A stretch of DNA of 64,000 bases from Lewinellaceae bacterium (GTDB lineage Bacteria; Bacteroidota; Bacteroidia; Chitinophagales; Saprospiraceae), in contig JACJYG010000005.1 of the NCBI GenBank assembly GCA_020636215.1, positions 868,001 through 932,000 of the forward strand. The letters run 5' to 3'. Position 1 is the first letter of the stretch, and every line of letters begins with the position of its first letter. A model generated the notes under the pieces. That model did not search any database. It was given only the letters and a program-made list of their open reading frames with translations, and had not been told where the DNA came from. Position numbers and translations under genes: made by a program. Shown one piece after another: positions 52,475 through 61,722 of this stretch.

Positions 52475-53257
52475 TCAACCCTTCAACCATTCTTCCAGGA
52501 TTTCCCGGGTCAACACCTCATATAAGGCCCTAAATTTCGGGAATTTTTTCAAATAGGCAAGATGGTGTTCTATGGTGGCCAAATCCCCGCGGCGGGCAGG
52601 GCCGGTTTGCATCTCGCGTGCCGGATATTCCTGAACTTTTTGGGCTGTTTCCAGAATGAGCGGCTGTAGCAGTCCGAAAGGCAGCTGTTCCTGGCCCAGA
52701 ATTTCCTGGCCAATTTGGAATAGGTAGTTGGAAAAGTTGTTTACAAATACGGCGGCCACATGGAGTACAGCGCGTTGTTCGTCATCGATACGGTGCACAC
52801 TTTGGCTGATCGTCCGGGCAAGGCCCAGAAGTTCCTGCTCCAATTCTGACTGAGGGCTGAAAATACAAATAGGAATGGAATTAAAATCAGGTTCTCTTTG
52901 GCGGGAAAAAGTCTGAAGGGGGTAAAAAATACCGTATCGTTGGAAGTAAGGGGCGAGTAAGGTAGAAGGGGCGGCGCCGGAGGTATGCACTACGGTTTTT
53001 CCTTCAGGAAGATGCTCGCTAAGCCGTTCGGCTACCTGCTCAATGGCGTCATCACTTACCGCCAGGATATAAAGATCGGCATTTGAAGAAACCGCCTTTA
53101 AATGGTCAATGGGCTCCGCACCAATCTGCTCCGCCAAATTCCTGGCTTTCTTCTTATCCCGGCTGAATACCTGTTCGACGGCGCATCCCTTTTCCGCCAA
53201 TCTCCTGCCAAGGTGGTAACCGACATTCCCGGCGCCGATAAGGGCTATTCTAAGCAT
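52475..53257 (-). CDS. Rossmann-fold DUF2520 protein
   Basis: The 260-residue protein has a canonical N-terminal dinucleotide motif (LRIALIGAGNVGYHLGRRLAE, GxGxxG) and an F420-oxidoreductase/IMP-like Rossmann fold (SSNADLYILAVSDDAIEQVAERL), then the DUF2520 C-terminal domain (about 130-255; VLHVAAVFVNNFSNYLFQIGQ). Function is unknown; in Bacteroidota it is a common housekeeping neighbour. The stop region is made of GGTTGAAGG repeats, encoding the terminal WLKG. Confidence 0.85.
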   Translation of the reverse strand: MLRIALIGAGNVGYHLGRRLAEKGCAVEQVFSRDKKKARNLAEQIGAEPIDHLKAVSSNADLYILAVSDDAIEQVAERLSEHLPEGKTVVHTSGAAPSTLLAPYFQRYGIFYPLQTFSRQREPDFNSIPICIFSPQSELEQELLGLARTISQSVHRIDDEQRAVLHVAAVFVNNFSNYLFQIGQEILGQEQLPFGLLQPLILETAQKVQEYPAREMQTGPARRGDLATIEHHLAYLKKFPKFRALYEVLTREILEEWLKG

Positions 53258-53426
53258 GGCTGGGGTAAAGGTTTAAAGCTTATACGTTGTGAATCTTATG
53301 GGGTTTATAGGGTTGAGAAAGGTCAGAGGGGTTTAGTGTTGCGGTGCCCCCGGCCTACCCTCCCGATCTCGATCACCGGATCTCATCGGGATGCGAAGGT
53401 GCAAGCCCCTCCGCAGCTGCGGTGCC

Positions 53427-53661
53427 GACCTCACGACCTACAGACCCACAGACCTTCTGACCTCACGACCTCACGACCTCACGACCTACAGACCTACAGA
53501 CCTTCCCGACTCAGCCCACCGGGCTTCGCCGGGATGAAAAGCTGCGGTGCACCTTTTCAACTGACCTCCCGACCTACAGACCTCCCGACCTTCTGACCTC
53601 CTGACCTACAGACCTCACGACCTACAGACCTACAGACCTACAGACCTACTGACCTCCTGAC
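53427..53661. repeat. 8-bp tandem array, unit GACCTACA and variants, running into ccmF
   Basis: Two blocks (53427-53511 and 53559-53661) of GACCTACA/GACCTCAC/GACCTACT units flank a non-repeat core. The reverse complement of the unit is the AGGTCAGT word of the 40.7-kb array. The right block covers the last eight codons and stop of ccmF (minus strand). The rest of 53258-53426 is GC-rich with no gene seen. Confidence 0.9.
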
Positions 53662-56517
53662 TGATACCTGTCCAATCCTAAAGAACATACTCACCAGCAG
53701 GCCGATCATCATCAGGCTGGCGCCGATCCAGAACAGGTTAATACCCGGGAATTCGATCGCTTCCAGAACGATATAGTCGGAGCGCAGGGAATTGGTCGCC
53801 ACTTCGAAGGGGATCACCATGGGTTTGGGGTCCGCCTGGGCGATCATCATTTCGATGGTTTCGGTGGCCGGGTCGATACCGGTGAAGCGGAAATGCAGGC
53901 CGAGCTCGGGTATCTCGTCCTTGAGGTTGAAGGGGCGGTTGCCACGGATTAGATAGACGGGTTGCGCCGCGTAAACCTTCCCGTCCGGCGCCTGTACGCT
54001 CATCATTCCGCTTACGGCGATGTCCTCTTCCTCTGGCTGATAGTTAGGGTGTTTCGGCTTTCGGTTAAAGCCCTCAAATGTAATCTGGTAACCGTTGAGA
54101 TTAATTTTACTCCCCTGCTGGAAGGAGAATTGTTGATAATTGAGTTCCGTTTCCGGAGTGAACACGGCATCGAAAACACCCTCGTTGAGCCGTACACGGG
54201 TGCTTAGTTCATTGATCTGGGCAGGATAGCTATAGAGCAGTTGGCCGCGCAGCACCAGCACGGGATGGACTGTAAATACACTGTCGTCATCGGACCGTTT
54301 GATCTGTACGGACGCGCCAATGGCAATATCGCCCTCCTCAGGATGATAATCGGGGTGGGTAGGGTGCCGGTCGATCCCGCTAACCATAGCGCGATAGGAT
54401 TTCACTACGAAGGTGTCCATATCGGTGAGCGGTACGGTATCCAGGAACGTTACCGTTTCTCCGATAGCCCCTTGATGTAGCCGGTAGTTGAGGCTGTCTT
54501 CGCGTTGCCGGCGATATTCCATGTCGATCTCTACCTGAGGAAGGGAGGCGATGTGGGTGAAAATATCGCGGTCCCAGTAGCGTTTGGTGGACGGGTTGGA
54601 TGCCGCCACTTTGGTAAAGGATTTGTCGTAGAGGATATTGGGGTGGAGGTCGAATGCTTCAACCACTTCGCCTTGCTTATTACGTCTTTTATAATGTACG
54701 GTGAAGGTGCGGGTGAAGGTGTCGATGGTATCTTTGGTATAAGTCACCTCATAGTCCTCCATGATCAGCGGGGAGTCTTTGAAGAGCAGGATATTGCGCC
54801 GCATTTGTTCATTAGAGGCGCCCTCGATCAGGCCGTCCATCACGAATTGGTTGTTGGAAATGACCCGTTGGTTCAGCCCGGAAGCCAGGATGCCAATAAT
54901 CATCAGCCCAAAGCCGATGTGGGCGAAGGAAGAACCCGATTGTTTGAGATTGCCCCGGATGAAGGTGATCAGGTGGTCGATATTGGTAATGATAGTAAAC
55001 CAGCCGAAAAACAGCAACACGAGGTATTGCCATGCAACGACATCGATCCAGAGCGTGGTCAGGTAAGTGAACAGTCCGGATACGGCCAGGGCGATGCCCG
55101 CATGGAGGCCAAATCGGCTGGCGTATTTCCGGAAGTTGAATTCTTTATAGCGCAGGTATTGTGAAATACCCGACAGCAAACCGATGAAGACAGCAATCCA
55201 TATCTGGTATCTGTTGTAGTGTGGTATCGGATCGGTGATGACGCGCCCTTCAAAAACAGGGTCGAAATACTGCACGATTTTATTGTATACCGGCAGGGAG
55301 GTCGAAGCCGTAATAATAACAGCAGAAAATAACAGGACCAGTGTGCCGATAAACATCCAGAACTCCTTGGAGCCCGCAGCTTCCTCCTTGGGAGGGCTGG
55401 GAATACCTTTGTAGCGAATGCCCAGCAGGATGGCGGACAGCAGTAGAAAAACCGCGATAAAGCCCACCAGTTGCCATTCCAGCCCCATCTCTGTAAACGC
55501 ATGTACAGAAGTATCTCCTAAAACGCCGCTGCGGGTCAGGAAGGTAGAATAGGCAATGAAGACAAAGGTCAGGATATAGTAAATGTAAGTGCTGCGAACA
55601 GAATGCCCCGTATTTCGTGCGATTAGATTGGCGTGGATACCTGCGATGAGGATGAGCCACGGCACCAGCGACATATTCTCTACCGGGTCCCAGGCCCAGT
55701 AACCGCCGAAGCTCAGGGCTTCATAGGCCCAGGCGCCACCCATCAAAATGCCCGTACCCAGGATGCCCCCGCTGAACAACGCCCAGCGCAGTGCAGGTTT
55801 CAGCCAGTCCTTGTGTTCTTTGATCCATAGGCCGGCGATAGCGTAACAGAACGGGATGGAGGTAGAGGCAAAACCAAGGAATAGGGTGGGCGGGTGGATG
55901 GTCATCCAGTAGTTCTGCAGTAAGGGGTTCAGGCCATTGCCTTTGATTTGAGACGCATAATCCGCGCTGGCAAATATTGGTGCGTCCATCATATCGCGTA
56001 ACAACATCAGCGGATTGCTGCCGATGCGGACAGGATCATCGCCAAAGCCCACATAAATCCCCAGGATCATAGAACCGATGCACACCTGGATCAGCGATAA
56101 GACCGATAGGGTAGGAGCCTCCCATCGCTTTCCACTGAATAGGATCACCAGCCCCAGTATGACGTGCCAGAACATCCACAACAGAAAGCTGCCTTCCTGC
56201 CCCTCCCAGAAAGCGGAGAAAATGTATTTCAGCGGCAGTTCATCCGATACATGGGCCTGCACGTATTGGTACTCAAAATAACGGTTGGCCATGGCGAAGA
56301 AAATGGCGCCGATCACCGTAAAAACAGCAACGCCATGCGTCAGAAAAGCCCCGCGGCCGATTAGTGTCCATTGAGTTGCCTCCGCCTGGCCGCGGCGTTG
56401 GGTTGCGAAGAAGTAGGCAAGGCTTGCCAAAAGGCTGGCTACAAACCCCAGGACGATGGCCAAATGGCCGATCCGCCCCGGCATTAAATGCTCTCCAATG
56501 TATTGTATCTCCTGCAT
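53638..56517 (-). CDS. ccmF: CcmF/CcsA-family heme lyase
   Basis: The 959-residue protein is the large Bacteroidota form of the CcmF cytochrome c synthase. Fifteen or so transmembrane helices occupy the N-terminal half, including the tryptophan-rich heme-handling loop GGYWAWDPVENMSLVPWL; conserved His residues lie in flanking loops (MTIHPPTLFLGF). A long beta-rich periplasmic region (about 560-920; MEDYEVTYTKDTIDTFTRTF) precedes a final helix. With CcmE it should attach heme to apocytochrome c. The last residues VSVRRSVGL are read from an 8-bp repeat array, which also provides the stop. ccmE lies 196 bases upstream on the same strand. Confidence 0.9.
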   Translation of the reverse strand: MQEIQYIGEHLMPGRIGHLAIVLGFVASLLASLAYFFATQRRGQAEATQWTLIGRGAFLTHGVAVFTVIGAIFFAMANRYFEYQYVQAHVSDELPLKYIFSAFWEGQEGSFLLWMFWHVILGLVILFSGKRWEAPTLSVLSLIQVCIGSMILGIYVGFGDDPVRIGSNPLMLLRDMMDAPIFASADYASQIKGNGLNPLLQNYWMTIHPPTLFLGFASTSIPFCYAIAGLWIKEHKDWLKPALRWALFSGGILGTGILMGGAWAYEALSFGGYWAWDPVENMSLVPWLILIAGIHANLIARNTGHSVRSTYIYYILTFVFIAYSTFLTRSGVLGDTSVHAFTEMGLEWQLVGFIAVFLLLSAILLGIRYKGIPSPPKEEAAGSKEFWMFIGTLVLLFSAVIITASTSLPVYNKIVQYFDPVFEGRVITDPIPHYNRYQIWIAVFIGLLSGISQYLRYKEFNFRKYASRFGLHAGIALAVSGLFTYLTTLWIDVVAWQYLVLLFFGWFTIITNIDHLITFIRGNLKQSGSSFAHIGFGLMIIGILASGLNQRVISNNQFVMDGLIEGASNEQMRRNILLFKDSPLIMEDYEVTYTKDTIDTFTRTFTVHYKRRNKQGEVVEAFDLHPNILYDKSFTKVAASNPSTKRYWDRDIFTHIASLPQVEIDMEYRRQREDSLNYRLHQGAIGETVTFLDTVPLTDMDTFVVKSYRAMVSGIDRHPTHPDYHPEEGDIAIGASVQIKRSDDDSVFTVHPVLVLRGQLLYSYPAQINELSTRVRLNEGVFDAVFTPETELNYQQFSFQQGSKINLNGYQITFEGFNRKPKHPNYQPEEEDIAVSGMMSVQAPDGKVYAAQPVYLIRGNRPFNLKDEIPELGLHFRFTGIDPATETIEMMIAQADPKPMVIPFEVATNSLRSDYIVLEAIEFPGINLFWIGASLMMIGLLVSMFFRIGQVSVRRSVGL

Positions 56518-56559
56518 CAGGGATTATCCTTTTTTTCTATTTGTGGGCCTCCGAGGGAG

Positions 56560-56716
56560 AATGGGAGAATGAAAGAATGAAAGAATGCGAGAATGCGAGA
56601 ATGCGAGAATGAAAGAATGCGAGAATGAATGTTCGAGGTATTTACGCATTCTTGCATTCTTGCATTTAGGCAATTACGCATTCTTGCATTCTTGCATTTA
56701 CACATTTACACATTTA
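56560..56716. repeat. 8-bp arrays in opposite orientation between ccmF and ccmE
   Basis: Left block (56560-56632): GAGAATGC/GAAAGAAT units. Right block (56643-56716): CATTCTTG and CATTTACA units, roughly the reverse complement, so the two could pair in RNA. The right block ends in the ccmE stop codon (TAA, 56714-56716, minus strand). Related CATTCTCG units are at 62.48-62.53 kb. Confidence 0.85.
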
Positions 56717-57109
56717 TTCCCCCTCCTCCTTGATGTACACCTCTTCATCCTTATACTTCGAGGGGCACTTCATCAACATGTCAGTCGCTACAAACTCATC
56801 GCCTTTCATTTGCCCGGTGAGTACGATTTGTTCGGATAGTTCGAAATCCTGGGGCTTTTCAGAGAGGAGGACTACCTTGCGCTCTTCGCCCTTTGTGTCG
56901 CGGATGTAGAAGCTGAAGTAGTTTGGGTCTTCCTGTGGGTTGTAGTACATCTCTTTATCTTTGGACAATTGCCCGGCGATCTTGACGCGGTCGCCGGATT
57001 TGGTGGCGTCCTTGAAGTTGGCGTAGGTGCTCATGTCTTCTGCTGCCGTTGTCAGCAATACGATTGCAGCGGCAATCATGACAATGGCAATGATATATAT
57101 CTTCTTCAT
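56714..57109 (-). CDS. ccmE: Cytochrome c maturation protein CcmE (CxxxY type)
   Basis: The 131-residue protein has an N-terminal signal anchor (IYIIAIVMIAAAIVLLTTA) and the OB-fold of CcmE (KIAGQLSKDKEMYYNPQED, FSFYIRDTKGEERKVVLLSEKPQDFELSEQIVLTGQM). The heme-carrying motif is C115-P-S-K-Y119 (CxxxY) in place of the usual HxxxY, a variant described for some deltaproteobacteria and archaea, where Cys binds heme instead of His. It passes heme to CcmF in the periplasm. The exact -7 element at 57163-57170 fits its promoter. Confidence 0.9.
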   Translation of the reverse strand: MKKIYIIAIVMIAAAIVLLTTAAEDMSTYANFKDATKSGDRVKIAGQLSKDKEMYYNPQEDPNYFSFYIRDTKGEERKVVLLSEKPQDFELSEQIVLTGQMKGDEFVATDMLMKCPSKYKDEEVYIKEEGE

Positions 57110-57162
57110 GGCTGAAAATTGTTTGTTTTTGTTTTTTGCTTGTTACGGCATAATTTAGAGTA

Positions 57163-57170
57163 CAAAAATA
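57163..57170 (-). promoter_or_regulatory. -7 element TATTTTTG for ccmE
   Basis: Exact TAnnTTTG match on the minus strand, 53 bases before the ccmE start. Confidence 0.45.
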
Positions 57171-57281
57171 AGACATGTTTGTTCCCCATGCTTAATAATT
57201 GACGGTCAAAAAGTTGTCATTATTATTTCACGGGAAAGCAGCTTACTGGCGTTAAAGGTATTCACTATGGTTGAATATCCC

Positions 57282-57289
57282 TAACTTTG
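57282..57289 (+). promoter_or_regulatory. -7 element TAACTTTG for ftsE
   Basis: Exact TAnnTTTG match 31 bases before the ftsE ATG. No clear -33 element at normal spacing. Confidence 0.5.
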
Positions 57290-57320
57290 GGCCGCCTCGA
57301 ACTTTTTACTATCCAATCAT

Positions 57321-58010
57321 ATGAACGACCACCTGATCGTCCGCCTCAGTGGCGCCAATATATACCAGAAAGACCACCGCATTCTCAGCGAGGTTAATCT
57401 GCGCATCAACCGCGGGGAGTTCGTCTACCTCATCGGGAAGACCGGCAGCGGCAAGTCGAGTTTGTTAAAGACGCTCTATGGCGCGCTGCCGCTGGGAGAG
57501 GGCAACGGCCAGGTGGCCGGCTACAACCTGAATGCCCTGGACCGCCACACCATCCCCCACCTGCGCCGCAAACTTGGGATCGTTTTCCAGGATTTTAACC
57601 TGCTTTCCGACCGTAGCGTTGAAGAAAACCTGCGCTTTGTCCTGCAGGCTACCAATTGGAAAGATGAAACCGCTATCCGCGCCCGGATGAAGGAGGTGTT
57701 GGAACAGGTCGCCCTCCAGGGACAGGAACGCAAAATGCCGCATCAACTCTCCGGCGGCGAGCAACAGCGCATCGTCATCGCCCGCGCCCTGCTCAACCGC
57801 CCGGAGCTCATCATCGCCGACGAACCTACCGGCAACCTCGACCCGGAAACTTCCGATGACATCCTCCTGCTTCTCCGCCGGCTTGCCCAGCAAAACAATA
57901 CTGCAGTGCTCTTCGCCACCCACGACTACCGCATCCTGGAGAACTTCCCTGCCCGCATTATCCGCTGCCTCAATGGCAAAGTGATGGATGAGGAGGGATT
58001 CGCGGTGTAG
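57321..58010 (+). CDS. ftsE: Cell-division ABC ATPase FtsE
   Basis: The 229-residue cytoplasmic ATPase has Walker A GKTGSGKSSLLK (about residues 39-50), Q-loop GIVFQDFNLLSDRSVEEN, signature LSGGEQQRIVIARAL, Walker B LIIADEPTGNLD and His switch ATHDY. The FtsE-type sequence around DFNLLSDRSVEENL identifies the family. It pairs with FtsX to activate peptidoglycan hydrolases at the septum; no ftsX is next to it here. It converges with the DUF255 gene. Confidence 0.9.
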   Translation: MNDHLIVRLSGANIYQKDHRILSEVNLRINRGEFVYLIGKTGSGKSSLLKTLYGALPLGEGNGQVAGYNLNALDRHTIPHLRRKLGIVFQDFNLLSDRSVEENLRFVLQATNWKDETAIRARMKEVLEQVALQGQERKMPHQLSGGEQQRIVIARALLNRPELIIADEPTGNLDPETSDDILLLLRRLAQQNNTAVLFATHDYRILENFPARIIRCLNGKVMDEEGFAV

Positions 58011-58058
58011 GCGCCCAGGAACGTCGGACGTGAAAGAGCAATACGGAATTCGGACTCC

Positions 58059-60167
58059 TTACTGACGTACTGAAAACTGAACAACCGCTTCCTCCACGGC
58101 CTTCACCGGCAGCTTGCACACCTTGTTCCGGCAAACGTAGATAAAGGTTTCTCCATCCTGCAGCTTGTTCTTGAGCAATTCCAGGCTTCCTTCCGAGGCC
58201 CCCCCCAGTAGCAAAGCATTGGGAAGATACCGGCGCCGCAGCTCGTCGGTGGGCTTTTGGTAAGCAGGGCCCACAACAGCGATTTCATAAAAGGGGTAGG
58301 CCAACTCGCCGTACAGGGCACACCAGTTGGCGAAGAAGTTGGGTTCGGCCGTTGCGCTGATGCGAGGGGCCATTGCCTGGAGCATGTTCTCCGCCCGGGT
58401 CAGGTAATCCTGGCGGTAGAGCAGGGTGCCGAGGTGGAAGAGCGCCCGTCCCATGGCGGAGTTGGAAGCGGGGATGACATTATCTTCCGTTTCCATTTTG
58501 CGGGCCATGAGGGGTGGGTCGATATCGGAAGTGTAAAAGAACAGGCCCGTCGATTCGTCGGAGAAATGCTCGAGGGTGTAATCGGCCAGGCCCTCCGCCC
58601 GCCGAAGCCATTTTTCTTCAAAAGTGGCTTCGTACAGGGAAACAAAAGCCTGGATGGTGAACGCATAATCATCCAGAAATCCATTGATCGTGGATTTGCC
58701 GTCTTTGTAGTTGCGGTTCAGGCGGTTACCTTTTTGCAGGGCATTGTCCAGCAGGAACTGAGCATTGCGCTTTGCGGCAAGCAGGAAGCCAGGCTCCCCG
58801 AAGGCAGCGTAAGCATCGAGGTAACCCTGAAGCATGAGAGCGTTCCAACTGCTGAGAACTTTGTCGTCCAGGCGCGGACGTTCCCGCCTGGAGCGGGTTT
58901 CAAACAACTTCTGCCGCGCTTTGTTAAGAATGTTTTTTAACTCATCTTTAGTAATTTTATACTCAGTTAAAATTTTCTCAACATTTTTTTGACGATATAA
59001 AATATTACTGCCTTCCCAATTGCCACCCGCCTCCACGCTGAAATAGGCGTTGAAGATGGCGCTTATGCGGGAATCGCCCAGGATGGAGTCGATCTCAGCT
59101 TGCTTCCAGACATAGAATTTCCCCTCTTCTCCTTCGCTATCGGCATCGAGGGAAGAGTAGAAGCCGCCTTCCGGCGAACCCAGTTCCCGTTCAACGAAAG
59201 CCAGGGTTTCAAATACTACTTCGCGGTAGCGTTCTGATTTCGTTACCTGGTAGGCTTTGCTATAGAGACTCACGAGCTGGGCGTTGTCGTACAACATTTT
59301 TTCGAAGTGGGGCACTTTCCACTCCCCATCAGTAGAATAACGGGCAAAGCCCCCGCCAAGCTGGTCATAAATACCTCCTTCCGCCATATTATCCAAGGTA
59401 ACGGTGACGGCATCCAAAGCTGTTTCATTGCCCGTCAGGTAGTTGTATTGGAGTAAAAATTCATAGCTGTTAGGCACGGGGAATTTGGGAAATCCTTTCC
59501 TGCCGCCATGCTCGAGGTCGACGTTCGCGAGGAAGTTTTTGGCAATGTCGTCCAGTTGTTCCGTGTTAAAAGGCAGTGGTTTCGCCACCGGTTGTGGCAG
59601 GCCGAATTGCCGCACTCCATCGGCTAGTTGGGCAGCATAGCCTTCCATCTTTTCGCGGTCTTCCTTATAGGCTTTGACGAAGTATTGAAGGATCTCCACC
59701 CATTGTTTTTTCGGAAAATAAGTCCCCGCCCATACCGGCCGTCCATCGGGCAGGGCAAAGGCGTTGAGGGGCCAGCCGCAGCCGCGTTCGCTGGCCAGTT
59801 GGCAGGCAGACATGTACACCGCATCTACATCCGGCCGCTCTTCCCGGTCGACCTTAATGGGCACGAAATACTCGTTCATGATGCGCGCTACAGCCGTATC
59901 TTCAAAGGATTCTTCCTCCATCACGTGGCACCAGTGGCAGGCCGCGTACCCTACGCTAATGAGCAGCATTTTGTCTTCCTTGCGGGCCTTTTCCAGCGCT
60001 TTTTCTCCCCAGGCGTTCCAGTCCACCGGATTATGGGCGTGCTGCAACAGGTAAGGGCTGCTCTCGTTGATGAGGGCATTGGTGTAGGGGTGCTGCTTGC
60101 CCGTCTGCGCCTCACAGGAAAAGAGGAGCAGTAAGAGCAGGGAAAGCAGGAGTGGAGTATGTCTCAT
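58059..60167 (-). CDS. DUF255 (SPATA20/YyaL-like) thioredoxin-fold lipoprotein
   Basis: From ATG 60167 (MRHTPLLLSLLLLLLFSC) the 702-residue protein has a lipoprotein signal (Cys about 18). A thioredoxin-like domain follows (about 27-190: NESSPYLLQHAHNPVDW, GYAACHWCHVMEEESFED with CHWC, GCGWPLNAF), then a six-hairpin alpha/alpha toroid (about 200-560; GGFARYSTDGEWKVPHFEKMLYDNAQL). This is the YyaL/SPATA20 family of unknown function. Lipid anchoring is unusual relative to the cytoplasmic forms. The last residues VQFSVRQ resemble the repeat-written PyrG tail. Confidence 0.9.
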   Translation of the reverse strand: MRHTPLLLSLLLLLLFSCEAQTGKQHPYTNALINESSPYLLQHAHNPVDWNAWGEKALEKARKEDKMLLISVGYAACHWCHVMEEESFEDTAVARIMNEYFVPIKVDREERPDVDAVYMSACQLASERGCGWPLNAFALPDGRPVWAGTYFPKKQWVEILQYFVKAYKEDREKMEGYAAQLADGVRQFGLPQPVAKPLPFNTEQLDDIAKNFLANVDLEHGGRKGFPKFPVPNSYEFLLQYNYLTGNETALDAVTVTLDNMAEGGIYDQLGGGFARYSTDGEWKVPHFEKMLYDNAQLVSLYSKAYQVTKSERYREVVFETLAFVERELGSPEGGFYSSLDADSEGEEGKFYVWKQAEIDSILGDSRISAIFNAYFSVEAGGNWEGSNILYRQKNVEKILTEYKITKDELKNILNKARQKLFETRSRRERPRLDDKVLSSWNALMLQGYLDAYAAFGEPGFLLAAKRNAQFLLDNALQKGNRLNRNYKDGKSTINGFLDDYAFTIQAFVSLYEATFEEKWLRRAEGLADYTLEHFSDESTGLFFYTSDIDPPLMARKMETEDNVIPASNSAMGRALFHLGTLLYRQDYLTRAENMLQAMAPRISATAEPNFFANWCALYGELAYPFYEIAVVGPAYQKPTDELRRRYLPNALLLGGASEGSLELLKNKLQDGETFIYVCRNKVCKLPVKAVEEAVVQFSVRQ

Positions 60168-60344
60168 GTTGTTTTGCTTTTTCCCAGGCAAGGTAGGGCT
60201 TTGTCGGGAGTTGATACTATAGATACACGCCCCTGTCGGGAGCTGATACTATGGATGCTCGCTTACAGCCCTGATCCACAGTATCAATAGGAGACTGTTC
60301 ATTAAAGTGTGTCTGCGTATCTTAACGCACAAGACACAAAACTT

Positions 60345-61598
60345 ATGACGAAGAAAAAAAAGAAAGACTCCCTAGCCGACTTGATACCGGACGCGGAGCT
60401 ACGGGAACGGATGGTGGCGCACCTGTATTCGAAAAAGCCGCTGCTGAGCGAAGGAAGCGTTTTCAGCGAACTGTTACAGTCTATGGTCAACAAGATGCTG
60501 GAAGGAGAAGTGGAGGATTTTATGGATGAAGAACGCGCCTCGAACCGGGAGAACAAGCGTAACGGCTACACAGCAAAGGAGCTTCTCTCGGCGGCAGGCC
60601 CTCTATCGATTCGCACACCCCGGGACCGCAATGCGGACTTCGAACCGGAGTTGGTTGAAAAGGGGCAACGAGAGTTGTCCAGTGGGGTAGACGAGCAGGT
60701 CATCGCTTTGTACGCGCAAGGCAACTCGGTGGAGGATGTACGGCGGCTGTTGGGGAAGCTTTATGGGCTATCCGTCTCGGCGGGTAAGATCTCGGCCATT
60801 ACCGACAAAGTGCTGCCCGAGATCCAAGCGTGGCGAACGCGGCGTTTGCGCTCTTTGTATGCGGTCATATATTTAGATGCGGTGCATTTTAAAGTACGCT
60901 ACGAGGGCCAGTATAGTAGCCGGGCTTTCTACACCGTATACGGAATCGATGCCGAGGGCCAGCGCGACTTACTTGGCTTGTACGTCAATGAAAGCGAGGG
61001 CGCCAGCCGTTGGGGCCTGGTTTTGGAAGATTTGAAAGAGCGGGGCGTGGAAGACGTTTTGATCTTCTGTACCGATGACTTGTCTGGTTTTAGCGAAGCC
61101 ATCTCAGAGGTATATCCCTTGTCCGTTATCCAGAAGTGTATCGTGCATAAAGTGCGTAGCTCAACTCGTTTTGTTGATGACAAGGATAGCAAGGCCGTAC
61201 GCAAGGGGTTACGTACTATCTACACGGCTACCACAAGGGAAGCAGCTAGAACTGCGATGGAGGCATTTACAGTGGCCTGGGGCAGCAAATACGGCCGCCT
61301 CATAGCGAGTTGGGAAGAGGATTGGGAAGAGCTGATGGCCTTTCTGGATTACCCCAAAGAGCTGCGCCGGATGATCTATACAACCAACCCTGTGGAAGCC
61401 CTGCATCGGATCATTCGCAAGCTCATCAAGGGTAAAGCTGCTTGGGCCTCGGATACAGCACTCATCAAGCAAATCTACCTCTGCCTGATGCACAATGAGA
61501 AGTCCTGGAAAAGGAGTGCTTATGGATGGAAAGCCATCCAGAGAGACTTGGCCAAAAAGTATGGCGAACGGTTCTCCCGGCACCTGGTAGAAAAATGA
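60345..61598 (+). CDS. IS256-family transposase
   Basis: From ATG 60345 the 417-residue DDE enzyme is intact and in one frame. It has the N-terminal phrase VFSELLQSMVNKMLEGEVEDF, the Transposase_mut region YAVIYLDAVHFKVRYEG (first Asp), VLIFCTDDLSGFSEAI (second Asp) and NPVEALHRIIRKLIKGK (Glu). Length is typical of active IS256 members. An alternative GTG at 60309 lies inside the left terminal repeat. Base use does not stand out strongly from its neighbours. Confidence 0.95.
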   Translation: MTKKKKKDSLADLIPDAELRERMVAHLYSKKPLLSEGSVFSELLQSMVNKMLEGEVEDFMDEERASNRENKRNGYTAKELLSAAGPLSIRTPRDRNADFEPELVEKGQRELSSGVDEQVIALYAQGNSVEDVRRLLGKLYGLSVSAGKISAITDKVLPEIQAWRTRRLRSLYAVIYLDAVHFKVRYEGQYSSRAFYTVYGIDAEGQRDLLGLYVNESEGASRWGLVLEDLKERGVEDVLIFCTDDLSGFSEAISEVYPLSVIQKCIVHKVRSSTRFVDDKDSKAVRKGLRTIYTATTREAARTAMEAFTVAWGSKYGRLIASWEEDWEELMAFLDYPKELRRMIYTTNPVEALHRIIRKLIKGKAAWASDTALIKQIYLCLMHNEKSWKRSAYGWKAIQRDLAKKYGERFSRHLVEK

Positions 61599-61600
61599 GC

Positions 61601-61649
61601 GCGCTTCGCGCCGCTTTCCGGCCTACGGCCGGAAAGCGGCGCGAAGCGC
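61601..61649. other. Perfect 23-bp hairpin after the transposase
   Basis: GCGCTTCGCGCCGCTTTCCG with GCC (61601-61623) pairs perfectly with 61627-61649 around loop TAC. A second small hairpin GGGAAGC-AAA-GCTTCCC follows (61656-61672). They may form the transposase terminator or a REP-like unit. Confidence 0.85.
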
Positions 61650-61722
61650 CTCCCAGGGAAGCAAAGCTTCCCGATAAGGTAACCTAATTATTAACCTTAG
61701 ACACACTTGATTGAACTATCCC

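Larger units (their letters stand above)
60291..61722. mobile_element. IS256-family insertion sequence with 8-bp target duplication
   Basis: The ends are imperfect inverted repeats (GAGACTGTTCATTAAAGTGT and on at the left, AGACACACTTGATTGAAC and on at the right; 19 of 24 paired). Direct repeats ATCAATAG flank it (60283-60290 and 61723-61730). It contains one transposase gene. Removing it restores an unbroken 9-bp array, so the target was an array. Confidence 0.88.

Noticed and set aside
60295..60316. Transposase starting at the GTG at 60309
   Set aside because: That codon lies within the left terminal repeat; the ATG at 60345 follows the repeat and precedes the usual lysine-rich N-terminus.
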